Source: Cyanobacteria bacterium OH_CDB_20
GTDB lineage: Bacteria; Cyanobacteriota; Vampirovibrionia; Gastranaerophilales; Gastranaerophilaceae
DNA length: 7,532 bases
Direction of reading: 5' to 3'
Assembly (NCBI GenBank): GCA_023415935.1
Contig: JAEZIX010000091.1
Location: 1 to 7,532, forward strand
Made by a program: the position numbers and the translations under genes. The notes below the pieces were generated by a model. It was given only the letters and a program-made list of their open reading frames with translations. It had not been told where the DNA came from and did no database searches. This document shows, one piece after another, positions 1 to 6,222 of this stretch; the stretch's first letter is position 1, and the number at the start of each line of letters is the position of its first letter.

Positions 1-946
<946 letters not shown>

Positions 947-966
947 CAGAAAAGTTTATGTCCATC

Positions 967-990
967 ATTATGCTTCCGAAGAAACATAAT
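967..990 (-). promoter_or_regulatory. rRNA leader hairpin with UUCG tetraloop
   Basis: In the rRNA sense, ATTATGTTTC and GAAGCATAAT form a 10-bp stem (one G-U pair) closed by a C(UUCG)G loop, an exceptionally stable tetraloop. It sits about 20 bases upstream of the predicted mature 16S 5' end. No U-tract follows, so it is not an intrinsic terminator. It may be a leader-processing or folding element; the function is inferred only from position. The 12 bases before it repeat a mature 16S motif (see findings). Confidence 0.75.
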
Positions 991-1063
991 TGCTCGACTT
1001 GCTTCTATTTGTCCGTTTCATTTTATTACAAAATCAACAGGTATATATTCGTTTTCAGCTATT

Positions 1064-1080
1064 CTGTTTTCAAAGTTCAA
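1064..1080 (-). promoter_or_regulatory. boxA-like antitermination element in rRNA leader
   Basis: The leader reads TTGAACTTTGAAAACAG on the minus strand. It closely resembles the boxA-containing leader motif of Bacillus rRNA operons (TTCTTTGAAAACT), where Nus factors load onto RNA polymerase to prevent termination in untranslated rRNA. It lies about 120 bases upstream of the 16S 5' end and downstream of all predicted promoters, as boxA must. The match is by eye and one core base differs from the usual CTTT context, so it is likely but not certain. Confidence 0.55.
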
Positions 1081-1087
1081 TTTTTTC

Positions 1088-1112
1088 TTGGGACAGCAAA
1101 ACGAACTATCAC
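1088..1112 (-). repeat. Third, decayed copy of the rRNA promoter unit
   Basis: The segment holds GTGATA, then 9 bases, then GCTGTCCCAAGAAAA. It matches the two promoter units upstream, which read GTGATA, 8 bases, then GATGTC.CAA. It is also preceded, like the second unit, by a GATTTTTAA...AATGG stretch. Here the -35 TTGACA is missing and the -10 has become TAGTTC, so it should be inactive. It looks like a remnant of a tandem duplication. Confidence 0.5.
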
Positions 1113-1164
1113 GTTCCTTTTTCCATTCCTTAAAAATCTCTTATCGTTTCTTGCGACATCTTTC

Positions 1165-1192
1165 AGATTATCACTTCAAAACTTTGTGTCAA
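1165..1192 (-). promoter_or_regulatory. rRNA promoter, proximal
   Basis: On the minus strand a perfect -35 TTGACA (1192-1187) is separated by 16 bases from -10 TAATCT (1170-1165), which is preceded by TGA, an extended -10. Transcription should begin near 1158, inside a GATGTC motif shared with the distal promoter, giving a leader of about 210 bases before 16S. The consensus -35 suits the very strong transcription rRNA needs. Confidence 0.8.
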
Positions 1193-1245
1193 CCATTAGT
1201 TTAAAAAATCTTAACTTATTTTTTACTGTTTTTGTGACATCTTCT

Positions 1246-1273
1246 AGATTATCACGTCCAGTTTTATTGTCAA
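1246..1273 (-). promoter_or_regulatory. rRNA promoter, distal copy of the tandem unit
   Basis: The layout is identical to the proximal promoter 81 bp downstream: TTGACA (1273-1268), 16-base spacer, then TGA-TAATCT (TAATCT at 1251-1246). Identity continues past the hexamers (GTGATAATCT, then GATGTC.CAA in the initially transcribed region), while the spacers differ. This indicates an old tandem duplication with only functional positions kept. Confidence 0.78.
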
Positions 1274-1358
1274 CACTTTTTTAGTTATTTATTTTTCAAT
1301 CTTTGTCTTCATTCCGATGAAATCAGACCAATCCACTCTACTTGGTTATTTGAGACAG

Positions 1359-1388
1359 ATTTTAATTGTCTGCAAAGCTTTCTGTCAA
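1359..1388 (-). promoter_or_regulatory. Possible third upstream rRNA promoter
   Basis: A perfect TTGACA lies at 1388-1383 and TAAAAT at 1364-1359, with an 18-base spacer. There is no TGN before this -10, unlike the other promoters here. It points toward the 16S gene and would add to the tandem set. Confidence 0.5.
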
Positions 1389-1397
1389 TCCTGTAAA

Positions 1398-1406
1398 ATT
1401 ATATCA
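1398..1406 (-). promoter_or_regulatory. Possible extended -10 promoter (TGA-TATAAT)
   Basis: On the minus strand TGA precedes a perfect TATAAT, the same nine bases as at the recF promoter. No good -35 is seen at 17 bases (GGCAGA), so activity would rest on the extended -10 or on an activator. The palindrome at 1433-1446 is centred about 49 bases upstream of the expected start, a usual activator position. Confidence 0.5.
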
Positions 1407-1432
1407 AGTTTTGACCAGTGTCTGCCTTGAAT

Positions 1433-1446
1433 GCAGGTTAACCTGC
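1433..1446. promoter_or_regulatory. Perfect 14-bp palindrome, candidate operator
   Basis: GCAGGTTAACCTGC is its own reverse complement with no spacer. It is the most symmetrical short sequence noticed in the window and lies just upstream of the most distal rRNA promoter candidate. It partly overlaps a second small inverted repeat, CTGC-TTC-GCAG. A dimeric DNA-binding protein site is the simplest reading; no specific regulator is recognised. Confidence 0.4.
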
Positions 1447-1618
1447 TTCGCAGTTTGTAGCTCGGTGCCACAATTAATAATCTAACTCAAAGGAATTTTT
1501 TTTACAACCCATGTTTTGCAATTTTTTTTTATTTATTTTTTGTTTGCCTTTGTTCCTTACTATGACAGTATTTTTGGCGTTTTACAAAACTTTATATTTC
1601 TGAAATTGCAATCATGTG
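1447..1618. other. Gene-free A/T-tract spacer between radical SAM gene and rRNA promoters
   Basis: No convincing gene or RNA is seen. The segment has several long T runs (8 at 1496-1503, 9 at 1522-1530, 6 at 1536-1541), which are A-tracts on the rRNA-coding strand and may bend DNA upstream of the promoters. No hairpin plus U-tract is seen for ending minus-strand transcription of the radical SAM gene at 1619. Confidence 0.5.
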
Positions 1619-2653
1619 TCATGCTTCTGCTGCTATTATCTTAGCTTTTTCATATAGTCTAGAATGTTCATTGATTGCTGTTTGAGCCTGAGCCTGATAG
1701 CAGAATTCTTCAATACCAAGCTCTTTTGCCTTGTTCTCTGCATAGACAAATAAATCAAAGTACGGCGCCAAAACTGTTTCATTATTTCTATTATCTTGAT
1801 ACCAGACACATTCAATATCAAACCTTATCGCGGAGGCTGCTGTTTCTTTTGACTTGAGCAAGAACTTATCAACATGCTCTTTTGAATCATTAATATTAGG
1901 AATAATAATATATTTAATTTTTACCTGTCTTTTATTTTCTCTTTGGGCTCTTATATAGCGGGTAATATTTTCCCATGTCTGGGTATAGCAATCGACTCTT
2001 TTTATAGTTTTATATAAATCACTTTCTCCACTATCAGGTGAAATAACCACTTCTGCCTTGTCTTCTGAAAGAGCTCTTTCTATCGCTTGACTGTATTTTA
2101 TACCTGAAGAATGGACTTTTATATGATTAAAATTATTATCTAATATCAGATTGACTATTTGCTCAAACTCAGGATGGATTGTAGGTTCACCCCCACCAAA
2201 CATAACTTCTCCACCGGGAACCAATATTCTTTTATGGAGTAAATCTTTTACAATTTCGTATCTATAATATATTTTATTGTCTTTTATTGACTGACAATAT
2301 ATACAATTTGAGTTACATGACATGTTTGAATCAAAATTAATATAGCTAATATAATTCTTATTATCCCATTTTTTGCTTACCAAATTAGTACAGCCTTTGC
2401 AAAACGGTATAATATTGCCTTTTTTATTTATATTTCTGAGTTTTTTAATAATCTTATTATATTTTTCATAACTAAATTCTGCTTGAGCAGAGTCTATCAG
2501 TGGTGGTGGTCCTCCTGCTTTGTGAAAAAGCATGCAGCAAATTCTTATAAAATTTCTGTCAAAATTTATACCATGTTCAAGCCAATTGCAGCTCACATAT
2601 TCTTTTGGCTCAAACATGTTTTTAATATATTTAAAGACATTAATAAATTGCAT
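1619..2653 (-). CDS. Radical SAM protein with N-terminal SPASM-like cysteine domain
   Basis: The product is 344 residues. The radical SAM signature C113-x3-C117-x2-C120 should hold the 4Fe-4S cluster that cleaves S-adenosylmethionine, and GGGEP at 153-157 is the usual SAM-contacting motif. Ahead of it are C22, C39-C40 and C85-x2-C88, spaced like a SPASM domain (Cys, about 17 residues, CC, then CxxC). SPASM domains normally follow the radical SAM barrel and bind auxiliary Fe-S clusters, so the order looks permuted. No signal peptide or membrane segment is evident from this start. The ATG at 2653 is chosen because GGAG lies 7 bases upstream; the open frame continues to 2935 but would cover the divergent promoters and overlap the zinc-ribbon gene. 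The substrate cannot be told: SPASM-type enzymes modify peptides, proteins or sugars. It stands alone, facing the rRNA promoters. Confidence 0.85.
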   Translation of the reverse strand: MQFINVFKYIKNMFEPKEYVSCNWLEHGINFDRNFIRICCMLFHKAGGPPPLIDSAQAEFSYEKYNKIIKKLRNINKKGNIIPFCKGCTNLVSKKWDNKNYISYINFDSNMSCNSNCIYCQSIKDNKIYYRYEIVKDLLHKRILVPGGEVMFGGGEPTIHPEFEQIVNLILDNNFNHIKVHSSGIKYSQAIERALSEDKAEVVISPDSGESDLYKTIKRVDCYTQTWENITRYIRAQRENKRQVKIKYIIIPNINDSKEHVDKFLLKSKETAASAIRFDIECVWYQDNRNNETVLAPYFDLFVYAENKAKELGIEEFCYQAQAQTAINEHSRLYEKAKIIAAEA

Positions 2654-2660
2654 AATCAAT

Positions 2661-2664
2661 CTCC
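2661..2664 (-). promoter_or_regulatory. Ribosome binding site fixing the radical SAM start
   Basis: GGAG on the minus strand lies 7 bases before the ATG at 2653-2651. It decides for the 344-residue product over the 438-residue open frame. Confidence 0.75.
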
Positions 2665-2670
2665 GCAATA

Positions 2671-2679
2671 ATTTTATCA
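2671..2679 (-). promoter_or_regulatory. Extended -10 promoter for the radical SAM gene
   Basis: TGA-TAAAAT on the minus strand puts transcription start near 2664, only about 11 bases before the ATG and right at the Shine-Dalgarno sequence. No clear -35 is seen. It diverges from the zinc-ribbon promoter within a 129-bp intergenic region. Confidence 0.5.
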
Positions 2680-2722
2680 AATTGACCGGCAAGACATAAC
2701 ATTTAAAAAGACTATAATAAAG

Positions 2723-2751
2723 TTGTGTGCTATATTTAATTGTGGTAAAAT
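2723..2751 (+). promoter_or_regulatory. Promoter of the zinc-ribbon/yhcC operon
   Basis: TTGTGT (2723-2728) and TAAAAT (2746-2751) are 17 bases apart, and TGG directly before the hexamer makes an extended -10. The start should be near 2758, about 25 bases ahead of the ATG at 2783, with GAGG (2771-2774) as ribosome binding site 8 bases before it. Confidence 0.7.
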
Positions 2752-2782
2752 ACATTATTAGAGTTAGTATGAGGATTAAAAA

Positions 2783-2956
2783 ATGGCAAGAATTGTAAGA
2801 CCCACATGGGCTATAAGATGTGTACAATCTAGTTGTAGAACACTTTTTGAAGTTGTGCCTCTTGAAGAAGGTAAACAACAAGAAGTTGTTTGTCCAAGCT
2901 GCGGAGAACACTATTTTTATCCGCCTCTTATTCAAGATGAAAATAACAACGTATAA
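2783..2956 (+). CDS. Small zinc-ribbon protein, 57 residues
   Basis: The short gene has its own promoter and a GAGG ribosome binding site 8 bases ahead, which supports it as real despite its size. The product begins MARIVRPTWAIRC and has two cysteine pairs, C13-x4-C18 and C37-x2-C40 (CPSCG), a likely single zinc-binding ribbon. Acidic and aromatic residues follow (GEHYFYPP), then an Asn-rich tail. There is no signal peptide or membrane segment, so it should be cytoplasmic. It lies 20 bases upstream of a YhcC-type radical SAM gene with no promoter between, so the two are probably co-transcribed. I do not recognise the family. Zinc ribbons of this size often bind nucleic acid or RNA polymerase, but that is a guess. 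Confidence 0.85.
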   Translation: MARIVRPTWAIRCVQSSCRTLFEVVPLEEGKQQEVVCPSCGEHYFYPPLIQDENNNV

Positions 2957-2976
2957 TTTTATTCAGACAGTTCACA

Positions 2977-3906
2977 ATGGCTAATAAAAGATACAATCAA
3001 TTTAGTGACCATTTAAAAAAACTGTTTGGCGAAAAAGTATACAAAATAACTTTAGATGCAGGTTTTACTTGTCCGAACCGTGACGGTTCAATATCAAGTA
3101 AAGGCTGCATTTTTTGTGATGATGGGGGAAGTTTTTCTCAGCTTTACTCAAATGAATTTTCCGTTGAAGAACAACTAATACATGGCATAGAACAAGCAAA
3201 GCAAAAATACGGCGCAACTAAATTCATGTCATATTTTCAGGCTTTTTCTAACACTTATAAGCCGCTTGATGAACTTAAATATATATATGATTCTGCATTG
3301 AAACATCAAGAAGTTGTCGGATTATCAATCGGCACAAGACCTGATTGCGTTGATGAGAAAAAATTAGACCTTATTTCATCCTACACTGAAAAATATTACA
3401 CCTGGATTGAATACGGGCTTCAAACAATTCATGACAAATCATTAAAGTTTATAAACAGAGGACACGATTATAAAACATTTGAAAAGGCATTCAAACTTAC
3501 AAAAGAAAGAAATATTAATGTATGCGCCCATGTCGTTCTTGGGCTTCCTTCTGAAAATAGAGCAGAGATGCTTGAGACAGCAGAAAAAATTGCAGAACTC
3601 GGAGTCGATGGCGTAAAACTTCACATGCTTTGCGTTTTAAAAAATACAGAACTTGAAAAAATATACAAGCAGAATAAAATTAGGCTTGTTGAAAATGAAG
3701 ATATATATGTAGAACTTGTTTGTGACTTCTTAGAGCTTTTACCGCCAGAAGTAACTGTTCACCGCCTTGCCGGAAACGGATTAAAGCCAAACTTAATATA
3801 CCCAACTTGGGTTTCTAAAAAATGGGAAGTTTTAAATAAAATTGATAGAGAATTTGAACGGAGAGGAACAAAGCAAGGATCAAAACTAGTGAAGACTTGC
3901 CCTTAA
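2977..3906 (+). CDS. yhcC: YhcC/YtqA-family radical SAM enzyme (TIGR01212 type)
   Basis: The 309-residue product carries the family hallmark near the N-terminus: GEKVYKITLDAGFTCPNRDG, then SSKGCIFC. Cysteines C32, C44 and C47 (C-x11-C-x2-C) are the likely ligands of the SAM-cleaving 4Fe-4S cluster. Further family blocks are GLSIGTRPDCV and the WIEYGLQT and VVLGLPSE segments of the barrel. Length is normal for the family and the start matches its conserved N-terminus, though no clear Shine-Dalgarno sequence precedes it; translation may be coupled to the gene ending 20 bases upstream. E. coli YhcC is poorly characterised. The Bacillus homologue YtqA has been linked to wobble-uridine (mnm5U) tRNA modification as MnmL, so a tRNA role is possible here but unproven. 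Its last 21 bases overlap the convergent aldolase gene. Confidence 0.9.
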   Translation: MANKRYNQFSDHLKKLFGEKVYKITLDAGFTCPNRDGSISSKGCIFCDDGGSFSQLYSNEFSVEEQLIHGIEQAKQKYGATKFMSYFQAFSNTYKPLDELKYIYDSALKHQEVVGLSIGTRPDCVDEKKLDLISSYTEKYYTWIEYGLQTIHDKSLKFINRGHDYKTFEKAFKLTKERNINVCAHVVLGLPSENRAEMLETAEKIAELGVDGVKLHMLCVLKNTELEKIYKQNKIRLVENEDIYVELVCDFLELLPPEVTVHRLAGNGLKPNLIYPTWVSKKWEVLNKIDREFERRGTKQGSKLVKTCP

Positions 3907-4518
3907 TGCCTTTAAATCCTCAAGGTCACTATCTTGAAGTAATTTTTCTTTGCCGTAAAGTTTGCTCATCAAAGTAAGTTTTGCCCAGTTCTCTGCCGTT
4001 TCAACTTTATAGAAAGCATGTTCAATTGTTTTATCCCCAACAATTATTCCGTGGTTTGCCATAAGAACAGCATCGTAATTTTCAAAATATTTTGCAGTGT
4101 TTAAAACCAAAGATTCAGAAGATGGCATTGCATATTCTGCAAGAGGAATTTCACCAAAATAAAGCATATTTTCTGCAAGATTTGCTTTATTTAAAGGCTC
4201 ATGAGCCGTTGCAAATACAGTTGCCATGACAGGATGAACGTGAATAATTGCTTTGATATCAGGGCGCATTTTATAAATTTCAAGATGTAAGAATTTTTCC
4301 GAAGAAGGTTTCCCGCCTTTTTGAACAGAATTACCGTCTTTATCAATTTCTGTTATCTGTTTTTTATCAAGGAAGCCTAGAGCCGTTCCTGAAGCTGTAA
4401 TTAAAAAATTATCACCGCATCTTAGGCTTATATTTCCTGATGTTCCCGAGGTTAAGTCCTTGTCATATAAATATTTGCCGACTTTTACTATCGACTCTTT
4501 CAAAAAATCTTTATCCAT
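3886..4518 (-). CDS. Class II aldolase/adducin family protein (FucA/AraD-like)
   Basis: The 210-residue length is typical of zinc-dependent sugar-phosphate aldolases and epimerases such as L-fuculose-1-phosphate aldolase. Visible motifs are SGTSGNIS (24-31), TASGT (41-45), KPSSE (70-74), HVHP (93-96) and NHG (155-157). E74 corresponds to the catalytic acid, and H93, H95 and H156 to the zinc ligands of E. coli FucA (E73, H92, H94, H155). All key residues are present, so the enzyme should be active and cytoplasmic. Related members include ribulose-5-phosphate epimerases and the methylthioribulose-phosphate dehydratase MtnB; no sugar-pathway neighbours help choose, so no symbol is given. There is no Shine-Dalgarno sequence; a -10 box ends 6 bases before the ATG, suggesting a leaderless mRNA. 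Its 3' end overlaps the yhcC-type gene by 21 bp. Confidence 0.9.
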   Translation of the reverse strand: MDKDFLKESIVKVGKYLYDKDLTSGTSGNISLRCGDNFLITASGTALGFLDKKQITEIDKDGNSVQKGGKPSSEKFLHLEIYKMRPDIKAIIHVHPVMATVFATAHEPLNKANLAENMLYFGEIPLAEYAMPSSESLVLNTAKYFENYDAVLMANHGIIVGDKTIEHAFYKVETAENWAKLTLMSKLYGKEKLLQDSDLEDLKALRASLH

Positions 4519-4524
4519 TTTCTA

Positions 4525-4533
4525 ATGATAACA
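4525..4533 (-). promoter_or_regulatory. Extended -10 promoter of the aldolase gene, leaderless
   Basis: TGT-TATCAT on the minus strand is followed by only 6 bases (TAGAAA) before the ATG, so transcription should start at or next to the start codon. The -35 (TATGCA, 17 bases upstream) is weak. Confidence 0.5.
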
Positions 4534-4546
4534 AATTTAGCAAATT

Positions 4547-4573
4547 TTGCATACTGTCTATATTTGATATAAT
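4547..4573 (+). promoter_or_regulatory. recF promoter, leaderless or nearly so
   Basis: TTGCAT (4547-4552), a 15-base spacer and a perfect TATAAT (4568-4573) preceded by TGA. The ATG at 4583 begins 10 bases after the last base of the -10, so the 5' leader would be about 0-3 bases. No ribosome binding site is present. The -35 segment is shared back to back with the divergent aldolase promoter. Confidence 0.7.
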
Positions 4574-4582
4574 TTTATTAAT

Positions 4583-5719
4583 ATGTTTATAAATAATATA
4601 AAATTAAAGAACTTTAGGAATTATGAAGATTTAGATTTAACTTTTTCTTCAAATAAAGTTTTGCTTGTGGGGAAAAATGCACAGGGAAAAACAAACTTAC
4701 TTGAGGCAATATATTATTTATCAAGTTTAAACTCGATAAAAGCAAAGCAGGATGCTGAACTTATTAAATGGAATGAAGATTTTGCCTATTTAGAAGCAAA
4801 TTTTAATAAATGCGACCTCACAATAGATTTAGATGTAACGATTAATCCACCAAAAAAGAAAATTCTAAAAGTTAACGGCATAAAAAAATCCAAGTCATCA
4901 GAATTTATATCAAATATTTCAGCAGTAAGTTTTTCAACTTCTGATCTTCTTCTTTTAAGAGGTTCACCAGAAGATAGAAGAAAATGGCTTGACCTTGCAA
5001 TTTCGCAAGTTTATCCTGCCTTTTTAGATAGACTTTCAAAATACAATAAAATAAGAACTCAAAAAAATAACTATTTAAAAGATTTAAGATGCGGATGCAA
5101 CATAAACACTGATTCGACTCTTTTAGATGTCTGGAATGAGCAGCTTGCGGTTGCAGGTAGCAACATAATTTATTTAAGACTTAATTTCCTGAAAGAAATC
5201 TCAAAATTTGCGCAAGCAAAACACGAAACAATTGCAAATGGCGAAATTTTGACTTTAGACTACGAAACATCATTAATGGATAATATTTTAAATGCTGATT
5301 TATCAAATGCTGAAATCCTCGCATTGTTTAAAATGCAACTTGAAGAGAAAAAACAAGAAGAAATTATAAGAGCTCAATCTGTTGTAGGTCCCCACAGGGA
5401 CGATATCTCATTTTTTATAAATGGGATTGATTCAAAAAAATTCGCCTCACAAGGTCAACAAAGAACAATAGTCCTTGCTCTTAAACTCTCAGAACTTGAA
5501 ATTATTAGAAATAAAATTGGAGAAAGCGCTATTTTACTTCTTGATGATGTACTAGCTGAACTCGATAACATCCGCCAAAACTACCTTTTAGAGGCTATTG
5601 AAAATGATACTCAAACCATAATAACCTCTGTTGATACGCTACAGTTTGACAAAGAATTCTTAAACGAAGTTCAAATATACAACATAACTTCCTCAAATGG
5701 AATTGCAAGTATTTCTTAA
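4583..5719 (+). CDS. recF: DNA replication and repair protein RecF
   Basis: RecF is an SMC-like ATPase that binds single-/double-strand DNA junctions and, with RecO and RecR, helps load RecA at gaps and stalled forks. The 378-residue product has the expected parts: N-terminal LKNFRNY (8-14), Walker A GKNAQGKT (30-37), VVGPHRDD in the middle, ABC signature SQGQQR (289-294), Walker B ILLLDD (317-322) and D-loop AELD (325-328). The start is secure because RecF proteins begin with this strand just before LKNFRNY. It is not in the common dnaA-dnaN-recF-gyrB setting; instead it is a single-gene unit between a divergent aldolase and the convergent end of a ribosomal-protein cluster. It ends 4 bases before a shared terminator hairpin. 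Confidence 0.96.
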   Translation: MFINNIKLKNFRNYEDLDLTFSSNKVLLVGKNAQGKTNLLEAIYYLSSLNSIKAKQDAELIKWNEDFAYLEANFNKCDLTIDLDVTINPPKKKILKVNGIKKSKSSEFISNISAVSFSTSDLLLLRGSPEDRRKWLDLAISQVYPAFLDRLSKYNKIRTQKNNYLKDLRCGCNINTDSTLLDVWNEQLAVAGSNIIYLRLNFLKEISKFAQAKHETIANGEILTLDYETSLMDNILNADLSNAEILALFKMQLEEKKQEEIIRAQSVVGPHRDDISFFINGIDSKKFASQGQQRTIVLALKLSELEIIRNKIGESAILLLDDVLAELDNIRQNYLLEAIENDTQTIITSVDTLQFDKEFLNEVQIYNITSSNGIASIS

Positions 5720-5723
5720 AACA

Positions 5724-5751
5724 AAAAAGACACCATCTCTGGTGTCTTTTT
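5724..5751. terminator. Bidirectional intrinsic terminator between recF and rplR
   Basis: AAAAAGACACCA and TGGTGTCTTTTT form a perfect 12-bp stem around a TCTC loop. The A run on one side and the T run on the other give a U-tract in both directions, so it can end recF transcription rightward and the ribosomal-protein transcript leftward. Confidence 0.92.
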
Positions 5752-5768
5752 AAAAGTTTTTTAAAATA

Positions 5769-6137
5769 TTAGAAATTTAAACCTGCTTCACGAGCTGCAT
5801 CAGCTAATGCTGCAACACGACCGTGATACAAGAAACCGCCTCTGTCAAATACAACATCAGAAATTCCTTTTTTAATCGCTTTTTTTGCAAGTGCTTCACC
5901 AACTGCTTTTGCAGATTCAACGTTTCCGCCGTGAGCCAAATCACTCTTCAAATCTTTATCGATTGAAGAAGCAGAACAAATAGTTACACCCTTTACATCA
6001 TCAATCAATTGAGCGTAAATGTGTTTTGTACTTCTGTATACTGCTAGTCTTGGAGCTTCAGTAGTCCCTGACAATTTAACTCTTATACGTCTATGACGTT
6101 TTTGTGAATGTTCTTTTCTGTTTTTAGTTTTAATCAT
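5769..6137 (-). CDS. rplR: 50S ribosomal protein L18
   Basis: L18 binds 5S rRNA and, with L5, anchors it in the central protuberance of the large subunit. The 122-residue length is normal (about 120). Recognisable blocks are a basic N-terminus (KRHRRIRVKLSGT), RLAVYRSTKHIYAQ, VVFDRGGFLYHGRV and the invariant end AREAGLNF. AGGA lies 7 bases ahead of the ATG. In the standard spc order rpsE follows directly; here the gene is followed after 17 bp by a terminator and then recF, so it is the last gene of the unit. Confidence 0.97.
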   Translation of the reverse strand: MIKTKNRKEHSQKRHRRIRVKLSGTTEAPRLAVYRSTKHIYAQLIDDVKGVTICSASSIDKDLKSDLAHGGNVESAKAVGEALAKKAIKKGISDVVFDRGGFLYHGRVAALADAAREAGLNF

Positions 6138-6155
6138 TTTTCTTTCCTTTCACCC

Positions 6156-6181
6156 AAACCTTCTTGATTTTTCAAGGGTTT
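6156..6181 (-). promoter_or_regulatory. Hairpin in the rplF-rplR gap
   Basis: In the mRNA sense AAACCCTTGA can pair with TCAAG-GGTTT around a 4-base loop, a 10-bp stem with a 2-base bulge, ending a few bases before the rplR ribosome binding site. No U-tract follows, so it is more likely a processing, stability or translation-control element than a terminator. Confidence 0.5.
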
Positions 6182-6222
6182 ATACGGGCTTTATTTTGTA
6201 ATATTTATTTGGTTTTTATTGT

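Noticed and set aside
1433..1500. Possible tRNA or riboswitch near GCTCGGTGCCAC and the palindrome
   Set aside because: No cloverleaf or T-box/riboswitch core could be fitted on either strand.
2654..2935. N-terminal extension of the radical SAM frame to an ATG at 2935
   Set aside because: It has no ribosome binding site, covers both divergent promoters, overlaps the zinc-ribbon gene and encodes low-complexity sequence unlike the family; GGAG supports the start at 2653.
3918..3939. Weak hairpin (TCAAG...CTTGA) followed by a T run, downstream of the yhcC-type gene
   Set aside because: The stem has only 5 bp and lies within aldolase coding sequence; too weak to call a terminator.
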